Below are positions 15,852 through 23,525 of a DNA stretch of 34,497 bases, in pieces; the stretch's first letter is position 1; every line of letters starts with the position of its first letter. This DNA comes from Terriglobales bacterium. GTDB taxonomy: Bacteria > Acidobacteriota > Terriglobia > Terriglobales > Acidobacteriaceae. The stretch lies in NCBI GenBank assembly GCA_024281115.1, contig JAMXLI010000278.1, positions 1-34,497 of the forward strand, in the 5' to 3' direction. The notes under the pieces are model-generated. The model ran no database searches, was not told where the DNA came from, and was given only the letters and a program-made list of their open reading frames with translations. The position numbers and the translations under genes are program-made.

Positions 15852-17177
15852 ATGCTACAACTAGCCATGGCTTCCGCCGCGCCACGCGCGCCGTCTCTAG
15901 CCCGCAGCATCGGGCGATGGAGCGTTGCCGCTTTGATGATCAACTCCATCATCGGCAGCGGCATCTTCGGACTTCCCTCGATCATTGCACGCGAACTGGG
16001 TCCCGCGGCCGTGCCGGCGTGGATTGCGGCCGCCGCCTTTGTCGCAATTATCATCGGCTGTTTCGCAGAGGCCGCGTCGCGCTTCACCCAGCCTGGCGGG
16101 CCCTACCTGTACGCGCGCGCGGCCTTCGGCCGCCTGCTCGGCATCTGGACAGGATGGCTGACCTGGGCCGTGCGCTTGGCCGCCGGCGCCGCGGCCGCCA
16201 ACCTGTTTGTCATCTATCTGGGAGAATTCTGGCCGCAAGCCACCGCCTTCCCCGAGCGCATTGTGGTGCTCGCCCTGCTGATTGGGACGGTCACCGTGGT
16301 CAACTACCGCGGGGTCCACGGAGGAACGCAGCTCAACAATGTTTTTACCGTGGCCAAGCTCCTGCCCTTGCTGCTCTTCATCGTGGTGGGCGGGGTGTAC
16401 ATCGTAGCCAGGCATCGTTCTGTTCCCATCGGCTTCGCGCACGCCCCGGCAGCCTCCTGGGTTGACGCCTTTCTCCTGCTGGTCTTCGCCTATGGGGGAT
16501 TCGAGGGCGGCCTGCTGCCCATGGGCGAGGCCAAAGACCCGCGGCGCGACGCTCCCTTCGGCCTGGGCGCCGCGCTGGTCACCTGCGCGCTGGTTTACAC
16601 GCTGGTGCAGGGAGTGGTGATGGGAGTGCTGCCGCAGGCATCCCTGAGCGATCGTCCCCTGGCCGCGGCAGCGCGGCTGCTGCTGGGAGGCGCGGGCGCG
16701 AGTTTCATGAGCGTGGGCGCGCTCCTCTCGGTGTACGGCTATGAGACCTCGATGATGCTCAACACGCCAAGACTGACCTTCGCGCTGGCGGAGCAGGGCG
16801 ATTTTCCTCGTGTCCTTGCCGCCGTGCACCCGCGCTTTCGCACTCCTTACGTTTCCATCATCGCTTTCGCGGTTCTTCTGTTTCTGCTGGCGGTGAGCGG
16901 AAGCTTCCAATGGAATGCGATCCTCTCGGCGATCGCTCGTATCTTCTACTACGCGATCGTGTGCGCGGCGGTGCTCGAATTGCGCCGGCGCGACCCCGCT
17001 GAAGCGCGCTTTCGCCTGCCCGGCGGCCCGGTCCTGCCGGTGCTGGGCGTGCTCCTCTCGCTGGTGCTGGTAGTGGGCATCCGCCGCGCCTCGTTCCTGG
17101 TGCTGGCGCTGGTGTTTGCGGTATCGCTGCTGAATTGGTGGTGGGTACGCGGCCGCGTGGCGGGCGAACTCGATTGA
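15852..17177 (+). CDS. APC-superfamily amino acid permease
   Basis: About 441 aa with ~12 hydrophobic segments, the usual size of the AA_permease_2 group. The first helix has the unwound substrate-binding signature MINSIIGSGIFGLPS, and helix 6 has FAYGGFEGGLLPMGEAKDPRRDAP, equivalent to the F-x-G-F-E motif of LAT/YjeM-type carriers. GPYLYARAAFGRLLGIWTGWLTW is helix 3. It is predicted to move amino acids by proton symport or exchange across the inner membrane. Possible starts are TTG 15834, ATG 15852 or ATG 15867; none has a clear ribosome-binding site. It is followed after 44 bp by two exported hydrolases that could release its substrates. Confidence 0.92.
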   Translation: MLQLAMASAAPRAPSLARSIGRWSVAALMINSIIGSGIFGLPSIIARELGPAAVPAWIAAAAFVAIIIGCFAEAASRFTQPGGPYLYARAAFGRLLGIWTGWLTWAVRLAAGAAAANLFVIYLGEFWPQATAFPERIVVLALLIGTVTVVNYRGVHGGTQLNNVFTVAKLLPLLLFIVVGGVYIVARHRSVPIGFAHAPAASWVDAFLLLVFAYGGFEGGLLPMGEAKDPRRDAPFGLGAALVTCALVYTLVQGVVMGVLPQASLSDRPLAAAARLLLGGAGASFMSVGALLSVYGYETSMMLNTPRLTFALAEQGDFPRVLAAVHPRFRTPYVSIIAFAVLLFLLAVSGSFQWNAILSAIARIFYYAIVCAAVLELRRRDPAEARFRLPGGPVLPVLGVLLSLVLVVGIRRASFLVLALVFAVSLLNWWWVRGRVAGELD

Positions 17178-17221
17178 TTTCTTGTTTCGCGCGGAAGAGC
17201 GATGTTAGCCTACCTTCCCTT

Positions 17222-19006
17222 ATGACGTGGCGGCTCCCCTGGTTGGTCCTCCTCCTGGCCGCCGGACCCTTGTTGGCCCAGGTCCCGGCTCCCGCAAACG
17301 GCAGCAACGACGGCAACAATGGCGCAGTTCTCGTGGAGAAAAACGTGGCAGTGCCCATGCGCGACGGAGTGGTGTTGCGCGCAGACGTGCTGCGCCCGCG
17401 AGGCCAGGGACGCTTCCCCACGCTCGTCTACCGCACACCCTACGGCAAGCACAATGCGCTCGGCGAATTTGTTATCTTCCGCCGCGCCGCCGAACGCGGC
17501 TATGCGGTCGTCGCCCAGGACGTGCGCGGCCGCTACGCTTCCGCCGGCGAGTTCTCTGCCTACCACCAGGAAGGCGCGGATGGATACGACACCATCGAGT
17601 GGGCGGCGCGCCAGCCCTGGTCCGACGGCAACATCGGAACCTTCGGCCTGTCCTATCCCGGCGCGGTGCAGTGGCTGGCCGCGGTCGAGGCGCCGCCCCA
17701 CCTCAAAGCCATGGTGCCGGCCATGACGTTGTCCACGCCGCGCCAGTTCTTCTATTCCAGCGGCGCCTGGGACATGTCGTGGATCGAGTGGATCTGGAAC
17801 AACATCGCGCCGGACGCGCGCGTGAAGAAAAATCTCCCCGGCCCGCGCACCGAGCCCGAGGCCCTCGCGCAATGGGAGCAGAAGCACGAAAGCTTCGAGC
17901 GCGCGTTGCCCCTGCAATCGCTCGAGCCCTTGCGCCAGGTCGCTCCCTATTACTTCCAGTGGCTGGATCATCCACCGGACGATTCCTGGTGGAATTGGGC
18001 CGAACTGCGCGACAAGTATGACCGCGTCAGTGCTGCTGTGCTGAACCTCTCCGGCTGGTACGACGAAGATTATGGGCCTGAGGGCGCAACCACCAATTTT
18101 CTGGGGCTGCTGGCGTCACGCCGGAGCGCCGGCGATCCACGCACGCAGTTGCTGATCGGGCCATGGATCCACGGGGTGGAAGAGACCGGGATCACGCACT
18201 CCGGAGAGCGCGAGTTTGGCCCGGCCGCCCGCCTGGATTACGACCAGGTTGTTCTCGCCTGGATGGACCACTACCTGCGCGGGGCCGCCAATGGCGTGGA
18301 GCGCCAGGCCGCGGTGCGCCTGTTCGTCATGGGCGATAACCGCTGGCGCGACGAGCCGTCCTGGCCTCCCCCTGCCGCTCGCGGCACTTCGTTTTACCTG
18401 GCCGGCGGTGGGAAGAGCGTGCGCGGCAAGCTCCAGCCGGTGGCGCCCGCGGACGAGCAGGTGAGCGTGTTCACTTCCGATCCCGCCGACCCGGTTATCG
18501 ATCCTTATGCCGGACGCCTGGGCGCGCACGATTATCGCGACCTGGCACGCCGCTCCGACGTGCTGCTTTTTGACAGCGAGCCCTTGGCCAAAGATCTCGA
18601 GGCGCTGGGGCCGGTCACCGCTGAAATCTATACGGCGTGCGACTGCCCCGATTTCGACCTGTGGGTTCGCCTGCTGGACGTAGGGCCGGACGGCACGGCT
18701 TTCAACCTGATGAGCCCCGGGTCGGACGTGCTGCGCGCCAGTTACCGCGACCCGGCGCACCGTGCCCTGCTCACTCCGGGTGAGGTGTACAAGCTGGTGC
18801 TGCCCAACATGCGCACCGGGAATGTGTTCAAGGCCGGACACCGCATTCGCGTGCAGCTCTCGGCGTCGTTTTTCCCGGCTTTTTCGCGAAACCTGCAGAG
18901 CGGGGAGCTGGAGTCTACGTCGGCCAAAATGCGCGCGGCCAGCATTCGCATCTACCACGACACGGAGCACGCCTCGCGCCTGGTGTTGCCGGTGATTCCC
19001 CGATGA
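17222..19006 (+). CDS. Secreted CocE/NonD-family alpha/beta hydrolase (S15-type acylhydrolase/peptidase)
   Basis: 594 aa from the ATG at 17222, which opens a signal peptide (TWRLPWLVLLLAAGPLLAQ). The N-terminal alpha/beta-hydrolase domain carries PMRDGVVLRADVLRP and RTPYGKHN, typical of CocE/X-Pro dipeptidyl-peptidase relatives. The oxyanion and nucleophile region has QDVRGRYASAGEF and GLSYPG with Ser144. The acid is Asp281 in SGWYDEDYG, and His317 in GPWIHG completes the triad. The C-terminal jelly-roll (PDFDLWVRLLDVGPDG, YKLVLPNMRTGNVFKAGHRIRVQLSASFFPAF) is the X-Pro C-domain. Family members cleave esters, amides or Xaa-Pro dipeptides; the exact substrate is unknown. The stop overlaps the start of the next gene by four bases (ATGA). 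Confidence 0.93.
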   Translation: MTWRLPWLVLLLAAGPLLAQVPAPANGSNDGNNGAVLVEKNVAVPMRDGVVLRADVLRPRGQGRFPTLVYRTPYGKHNALGEFVIFRRAAERGYAVVAQDVRGRYASAGEFSAYHQEGADGYDTIEWAARQPWSDGNIGTFGLSYPGAVQWLAAVEAPPHLKAMVPAMTLSTPRQFFYSSGAWDMSWIEWIWNNIAPDARVKKNLPGPRTEPEALAQWEQKHESFERALPLQSLEPLRQVAPYYFQWLDHPPDDSWWNWAELRDKYDRVSAAVLNLSGWYDEDYGPEGATTNFLGLLASRRSAGDPRTQLLIGPWIHGVEETGITHSGEREFGPAARLDYDQVVLAWMDHYLRGAANGVERQAAVRLFVMGDNRWRDEPSWPPPAARGTSFYLAGGGKSVRGKLQPVAPADEQVSVFTSDPADPVIDPYAGRLGAHDYRDLARRSDVLLFDSEPLAKDLEALGPVTAEIYTACDCPDFDLWVRLLDVGPDGTAFNLMSPGSDVLRASYRDPAHRALLTPGEVYKLVLPNMRTGNVFKAGHRIRVQLSASFFPAFSRNLQSGELESTSAKMRAASIRIYHDTEHASRLVLPVIPR

Positions 19007-21651
19007 AAAACCCACTAGCGGTGAACGCGATGCGAGCGCTCCTTTGTGCCTCGGCAGCATGCTTTCTGGTTGTTCCGGCCGGGGCGCAACGCAAGCCCGT
19101 GCTCGGGCAGATCCAGCTTCCGCACCCGTACTACTACCGCGAGATGTACCTGCCGCAACTCACCACCGGGCCGAGCGCCGCCGCCTGGTCGCCTGATTCG
19201 AAGTCGCTCATTTATTCCATGGCGGGCTCGCTCTGGCGACAGGCCCTGGGAACTCACTCTGCGCAACAGCTTACCGCCGGTCCCGGCTACGACTACCAGC
19301 CCGATTGGTCGCGCGACGGGCGCTGGGTGGCGTACGTCTCCTATCGCGGCAATGCCATGGAACTGCATGCGCTCGACCTGCAATCGGGGCGCTCGACGCA
19401 GCTCACCAGCGGCGGCAACGTGAACCTGGAGCCGCGCTTTTCGCCCGATGGCAAGCGCATCGTCTTCGTCTCCACCGCCTACAACGGCCGCTTCCACATC
19501 TTTACCGGGGACTTCCACGAGGGCGCCCTGGCCAATTTGCAGCGCATCACCGGTGAGACCCGCAGCACGCTGCCGCGTTACTACTACAGCGCCTTTGATA
19601 CCGAGATCAGCCCAACGTGGTCGCCCGACGGAAGGGAAATCGTCTTCGTCGGTAACCGCGGGCACATTTACGGCAGCGGCGGCTTGTGGCGGATGAAAGC
19701 GGAGCCCGGCGCGCCCGCCCGCGAACTGCATTACGAAGAGACCACCTGGAAGGCGCGCCCCGACTGGTCGCCCGACGGGAGGCGGTTGGTGTACGCATCC
19801 TACCTGGGGCAGCAATGGCACCAGTTGTGGTCCCTGCCTGCCGAGGGCGGTTTCGCGATTCCACTTTCGTATGACTCGCTGTCGGAATTTGGACATCCGG
19901 CTAACCAACTGCGGCGCGGTTACGACAACATCAATCCGCGGTGGTCGCCGGACGGGAAATACATCGCCTTTATCTCCAATCGCGAAGGCAACACGGCGCT
20001 CTGGGTGCAGGAAGTAGCCGGCGGTTACCAGTGGCCGGTCACCGTCCCCGATTCATCTCCGCCCGGCGCCAGCAAAATGCCCCACGAACGCCGTTATCTC
20101 AATCCGATGGGGCAATTGTCGATCCACGTTGTCGGCCCTGACGGCGGGCCCACCCCGGCCAGGATTGCCGTGCGCGGCAGCGATGGCCGTGCCTATGCGC
20201 CCGACAGACTCTGGATGCACGCTGATGACAGCTTCGATCCCGGCCAGCCGGAGTTCGAGGCGCACTACTTCCACGCTCCCGGCCAGGCGCAGTTGGCGCT
20301 GCCCGCCGGCGAAGCCACAGTCGAAGTGACCAAGGGCCTGGAGTACGCGGTACGCGTCAGTAAAGTGCGGATTGCGGCCGGCGAAACCACGGAATTGAAT
20401 GTCCGCCTGGAACCGCTGGAGGGAGTGGCAGCGGCTGCCGGCGGCTTCACTCGCGGGGAGGCGCGTTGGGCTTCAGCCGACCTGCACGTGCACATGAACT
20501 ACGCCGGCACGTACCGCAACACGCCCACGCACCTGGCGGAACAAGGCGAAGCCGAGAACCTGGCCTTGATTGAGGACCTTGTGGTCAACAAGGAACTCCG
20601 CTTCCCCGACATCGCCTACTTTCGCACGGATCCGGATCCTGCCTCCAACGCGCGCATCACCCTCACCCACAACCAGGAGTTCCACACCAGCTATTGGGGC
20701 CACCTCGGGCTGCTGCACCTCGCGCGCAATTTCCTGCTGCCCGGCTACGCCGGATATCCCGATACTTTCGCGGCCAGCCTGGTTCCAACCAACGTCGATG
20801 TTGCCGACCTGGCGCACGCGCAGCAAGGCGTGGTCGGCTACGTCCATCCTTTCGAAAGCGTTCCCGATCCCAGGGGTACTGATCCGCTGACCAACGAGCT
20901 GCCGGTGGATGTCGCGCTGGGCAAGGTGGATTACATCGAGGTGTTGGGCTTCAGCGACCACAAGAGCACGGCGGAGGTCTGGTACAAGCTGCTGAATTGC
21001 GGGTTCCACCTTCCCACGGGCGCGGGCACAGACGCGATGGCGAATTTCGCTTCGTTGCGCGGGCCCGTAGGACTCAACCGCGTCTATGCGGAACTTACGC
21101 CCGGTCCCTTCAGCCACGAAAAATTCCTCGAGGCCTTGCGGAGCGGCCGCACTTTCGCCAGCAATGGCCCCCTGCTGGGATTTTCCATGGCCGGGGAGGG
21201 GATTGGAGGCGAACTGAAGCTTGCCCAACCGCAGCCGGCGGTGAAATTCACGGCCTGGCTTCGTTCCATTGCGCCGGTAGACCACCTGCAGGTAGTTTGC
21301 GATGGCGAAGTAGTGCGCGACTTGCCGCTCACGGGAGACCGCACGCGCGCCGATGTCTCCTCGACTCTGCCCATCAACCGCAGCGGCTGGTGCGTCCTGC
21401 GCGCCTGGAGTGAGCGACCCGAGCACCCCGTTCTCGACCTCTATCCCTACGCCACTACCAGCCCGATTTATGTCAGCGTTGCCGGCGCGCCTGCACGCTC
21501 GCCACGCGACGCGGACTATTTCGTCGCCTGGATTGATCGCCTGGTCCAGGCCGCAAACGGGTTTACGGATTGGAACACGCCCGCGGAAAAGCAGTTGGTC
21601 CAGAAACAACTCTCGGACGCGCGCGCGGTGTTCGCGGCGCTGTTGCATTGA
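19003..21651 (+). CDS. Secreted TolB-like propeller / CehA-McbA-type PHP metallohydrolase fusion
   Basis: 882 aa; the signal peptide ends near AGAQ. Residues ~45-365 hold repeated PD40/TolB-type blades (AAAWSPDSKSLIYS, QPDWSRDGRWVAYVS, EPRFSPDGKRIVFVS, SPTWSPDGREIVFVG, RPDWSPDGRRLVYAS, NPRWSPDGKYIAFIS). A carboxypeptidase-regulatory-like beta segment follows (~380-480), then a CehA/McbA-like PHP metallohydrolase domain. Its likely ligands are the H-x-H in ADLHVHMNYAG (His495, His497), LTHNQEFHTS, GYVHPFES and GAGTDAMAN. CehA and McbA are carbaryl/carbamate hydrolases, but most relatives have unknown amide, ester or phosphoester substrates. It is translationally coupled to the S15-type hydrolase upstream, and with the permease forms a plausible extracellular degradation and uptake unit. 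It faces the zinc-ribbon gene. Confidence 0.88.
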   Translation: MKNPLAVNAMRALLCASAACFLVVPAGAQRKPVLGQIQLPHPYYYREMYLPQLTTGPSAAAWSPDSKSLIYSMAGSLWRQALGTHSAQQLTAGPGYDYQPDWSRDGRWVAYVSYRGNAMELHALDLQSGRSTQLTSGGNVNLEPRFSPDGKRIVFVSTAYNGRFHIFTGDFHEGALANLQRITGETRSTLPRYYYSAFDTEISPTWSPDGREIVFVGNRGHIYGSGGLWRMKAEPGAPARELHYEETTWKARPDWSPDGRRLVYASYLGQQWHQLWSLPAEGGFAIPLSYDSLSEFGHPANQLRRGYDNINPRWSPDGKYIAFISNREGNTALWVQEVAGGYQWPVTVPDSSPPGASKMPHERRYLNPMGQLSIHVVGPDGGPTPARIAVRGSDGRAYAPDRLWMHADDSFDPGQPEFEAHYFHAPGQAQLALPAGEATVEVTKGLEYAVRVSKVRIAAGETTELNVRLEPLEGVAAAAGGFTRGEARWASADLHVHMNYAGTYRNTPTHLAEQGEAENLALIEDLVVNKELRFPDIAYFRTDPDPASNARITLTHNQEFHTSYWGHLGLLHLARNFLLPGYAGYPDTFAASLVPTNVDVADLAHAQQGVVGYVHPFESVPDPRGTDPLTNELPVDVALGKVDYIEVLGFSDHKSTAEVWYKLLNCGFHLPTGAGTDAMANFASLRGPVGLNRVYAELTPGPFSHEKFLEALRSGRTFASNGPLLGFSMAGEGIGGELKLAQPQPAVKFTAWLRSIAPVDHLQVVCDGEVVRDLPLTGDRTRADVSSTLPINRSGWCVLRAWSERPEHPVLDLYPYATTSPIYVSVAGAPARSPRDADYFVAWIDRLVQAANGFTDWNTPAEKQLVQKQLSDARAVFAALLH

Positions 21652-21690
21652 TCCGGGAAGCGCTCTCAAGCCCGCCGAGGGGGCGGCCCT

Positions 21691-22299
21691 TCAGTGGGTG
21701 TAAGGCCTCATCGTGCTCATGAAAAGAGCCAGCCCGGCGCGTTGGCGGAGCTCGTTGAGGATTGCCTGGGCCGCATTCTGATACGTGCGGGTGGGGTCGG
21801 GGGGCGAAGGGTCGGCCCAGACTGCGTCGTAAATGATCTGCGCCGCCTCTCGCGTCTCGATGGACAAGGCCGCTTCAATTCGTTCCAGCCGCTGTTTCAA
21901 CTCGCTGTAGCAGCTGCGGCATACGGCGGCGGGCTCGGCTTCATCGTCGTGCTGCCCGATGACGCAGCGCACGACCGGAGCGGTGTAAATCTCCCCTACC
22001 TTGGAGAGAGCACTCTCGGCGAACAACGGCTCGTCCTCGTCGGAGCCGGGCAGGATCTCGGCATGAGGAAGCTCTGCGCGGTGCGCGATTTCCTCTTTGA
22101 GCACGCTCGACGGCCGCATGATTTCCTGCTCGCCGGCAGCCACTCGGTCCGGGCACTGGCAGTACGGGCACACATTCAGGTCGGCAGCGTAATAGGCCTG
22201 GCAGCGGGCGCAAGGCAGGCCGTACCCCACTCGCTTTGGTTCGGCAACAGTCTGGTGGTCGGCCGCAGTTGGAGGTGGCGTAATGCGGTTTTGATCCAT
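21691..22299 (-). CDS. Zinc-ribbon-containing hypothetical protein
   Basis: 202 aa; AGGAAGGG five bases before the ATG decides the start. Near the N-terminus, PCARCQAYYAADLNVCPYCQCP is a CxxC-N11-CxxC zinc ribbon. A third CxxC (VCRSCYSEL) opens a helical segment (ELKQRLERIEAALSIETREAAQIIYDAVW). The middle is acidic (LPGSDEDEPLF), and a short hydrophobic end (AGLALFMSTMRPY) closes the protein. No catalytic domain is recognised; it could be a nucleic-acid- or protein-binding adaptor. The stop codon faces that of the CehA-like gene, only 39 bp away. Confidence 0.75.
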   Translation of the reverse strand: MDQNRITPPPTAADHQTVAEPKRVGYGLPCARCQAYYAADLNVCPYCQCPDRVAAGEQEIMRPSSVLKEEIAHRAELPHAEILPGSDEDEPLFAESALSKVGEIYTAPVVRCVIGQHDDEAEPAAVCRSCYSELKQRLERIEAALSIETREAAQIIYDAVWADPSPPDPTRTYQNAAQAILNELRQRAGLALFMSTMRPYTH

Positions 22300-22503
22300 A
22301 GTGCCCTTCCTGGAACGAGGCGCCTAGCCGATTGTTGGCTGCATTACTGCATTCCCTACACCAAAGCGAGCTGCTGAAAATAAAGGATTTGCCGAAGAAC
22401 CAAGGCAGTTAATCGTCTCAGCATGAGACGTGAGACCGGCTTTTGTGCCCGGCCGGCCGCTGCTGTCTCAAATTGCCTCTCACCCCAGTACCGGGATTTT
22501 CAG

Positions 22504-22516
22504 CAGTACAATACTG
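22504..22516 (+). promoter_or_regulatory. Palindromic -10 region of the cysteine dioxygenase promoter
   Basis: CAGTA-CAA-TACTG is a perfect 13-nt inverted repeat that contains TACAAT (22507-22512), a good -10. It is placed for a start about 20 nt before the ATG at 22538. No good -35 is seen at 16-18 bp. Possible operator, low certainty. Confidence 0.4.
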
Positions 22517-22537
22517 GACTTACGTTGCGGGAGTGTT

Positions 22538-23116
22538 ATGGGAGTTGCTGCATCGTTGGTGCCGATCGAAGCCCTGGTAGAGGGGCTGCAAAGTCTGGAA
22601 GAGTCTGCTTTCAATGAGCTGGACCGGGTGCGAACTTTGCTGCGCGACCGCCCGGTGGAACCAGCTTCTCTGGAAGCGTATCTGTTCTGGGACAGCCAAC
22701 ACTACACCCGTAACCTGATTGATAAAACACCGCTTTACGAGCTGCTGGCCATCTGCTGGGAGGTGGGGCAGGTCAGCGCCATTCACAATCATCGCGGCCA
22801 GAATTGCTGGATGGCGGCTCCCGTGGGCAAGCTCCAGGTGCAGAACTATCGCGTTCTGCAGCAAGATCTGCGGGCGGGCACCTGCAAGGTGGTGAAGTCG
22901 GACCTCCTCGTCATGGACCGGGAGCACCCTTGCGCCGTGGATCCGGGCGAGCCCGTGCATCGAGTGCAGAATCCCAGAGAATGGCGGCAGCGGGCGGTCA
23001 GTTTGCATGTCTATTCCCGCCCCTTTGACACCTGCGACGTGTACTCCGAGGAGCAGCAGAGCTGCGGGACGATAGGCCTGAGCTACACGTCCATCCGGGG
23101 CACGGTTGTCGCCTGA
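22538..23116 (+). CDS. Cysteine dioxygenase (cupin, type I)
   Basis: 192 aa from the ATG at 22538, preceded by GGGAG; the track start at 22430 is too early. This non-haem iron enzyme oxidises L-cysteine to cysteine sulfinate, feeding taurine, sulfite and pyruvate formation. The cupin ligands are visible: His83 and His85 in IHNHRGQNCW, and His141 in PVHRVQN. Cys90 falls five residues after the second His, the place of mammalian Cys93. SLHVYSRPFDTC gives Ser155, His157 and Tyr159, matching the S-H-Y triad, so the Cys-Tyr thioether cofactor of eukaryotic enzymes could form. The ending LSYTSIRGTV is common in bacterial members. The downstream PLP decarboxylase could in principle act on cysteine sulfinate, but tatA lies between them. 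Confidence 0.93.
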   Translation: MGVAASLVPIEALVEGLQSLEESAFNELDRVRTLLRDRPVEPASLEAYLFWDSQHYTRNLIDKTPLYELLAICWEVGQVSAIHNHRGQNCWMAAPVGKLQVQNYRVLQQDLRAGTCKVVKSDLLVMDREHPCAVDPGEPVHRVQNPREWRQRAVSLHVYSRPFDTCDVYSEEQQSCGTIGLSYTSIRGTVVA

Positions 23117-23170
23117 GCTTCAGCGAAGCAACTCCCTTTTCGCTGCTGATTGCAGCGGGGCAAGGCGCCA

Positions 23171-23200
23171 TTGACTAGCTGGTACACGTTCTATAACGTG
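23171..23200 (+). promoter_or_regulatory. tatA promoter with overlapping inverted repeat
   Basis: TTGACT (23171-23176) and TATAAC (23192-23197) are separated by 15 bp, a short spacer. CACGTT-CTAT-AACGTG (23185-23200) is a perfect inverted repeat lying over the -10, an arrangement expected for a repressor or spacing-correcting activator site. GGAGG precedes the tatA ATG at 23226. Confidence 0.45.
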
Positions 23201-23225
23201 GGAGAGAACACACGCGGAGGTACTC

Positions 23226-23426
23226 ATGTTTGAAGGTTTATTCCAGCCCATGCACCTGCTGGTTATTTTCTTTATTGCGCTGCTGGTGTTCGGTCCCAGA
23301 AAACTGCCCGAGTTGGGCAAGGGCATCGGCGAAGGGCTGCGCGCTCTGAAAGAGGGGATGCGGGACTCCCAGCCGAACTCCGCCGCCAACACGACCAGCA
23401 GCACGGATCAGCAGACCAAGAGTTAG
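23226..23426 (+). CDS. tatA: Sec-independent protein translocase subunit TatA/TatE
   Basis: 66 aa, normal length. One short N-terminal transmembrane helix (HLLVIFFIALLVFG) is followed by the FGPRKLPELGKGIGEGL hinge and amphipathic helix diagnostic for TatA/E, then a polar unstructured tail (NSAANTTSSTDQQTKS). TatA oligomers form the pore through which the twin-arginine system exports folded proteins. The ribosome-binding site GGAGG lies seven bases upstream of the ATG. No tatB or tatC is adjacent, so the rest of the system must be encoded elsewhere. Confidence 0.94.
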   Translation: MFEGLFQPMHLLVIFFIALLVFGPRKLPELGKGIGEGLRALKEGMRDSQPNSAANTTSSTDQQTKS

Positions 23427-23525
23427 CGGCTCGCCGGAGCCCGCTTCAGCCCGGGGATGGCCTCGTCTCTCGCGCCCTCGGCTGCATTTCAATCTCTCCC
23501 CGGTTCAGATATCTTGTCGCACGCC

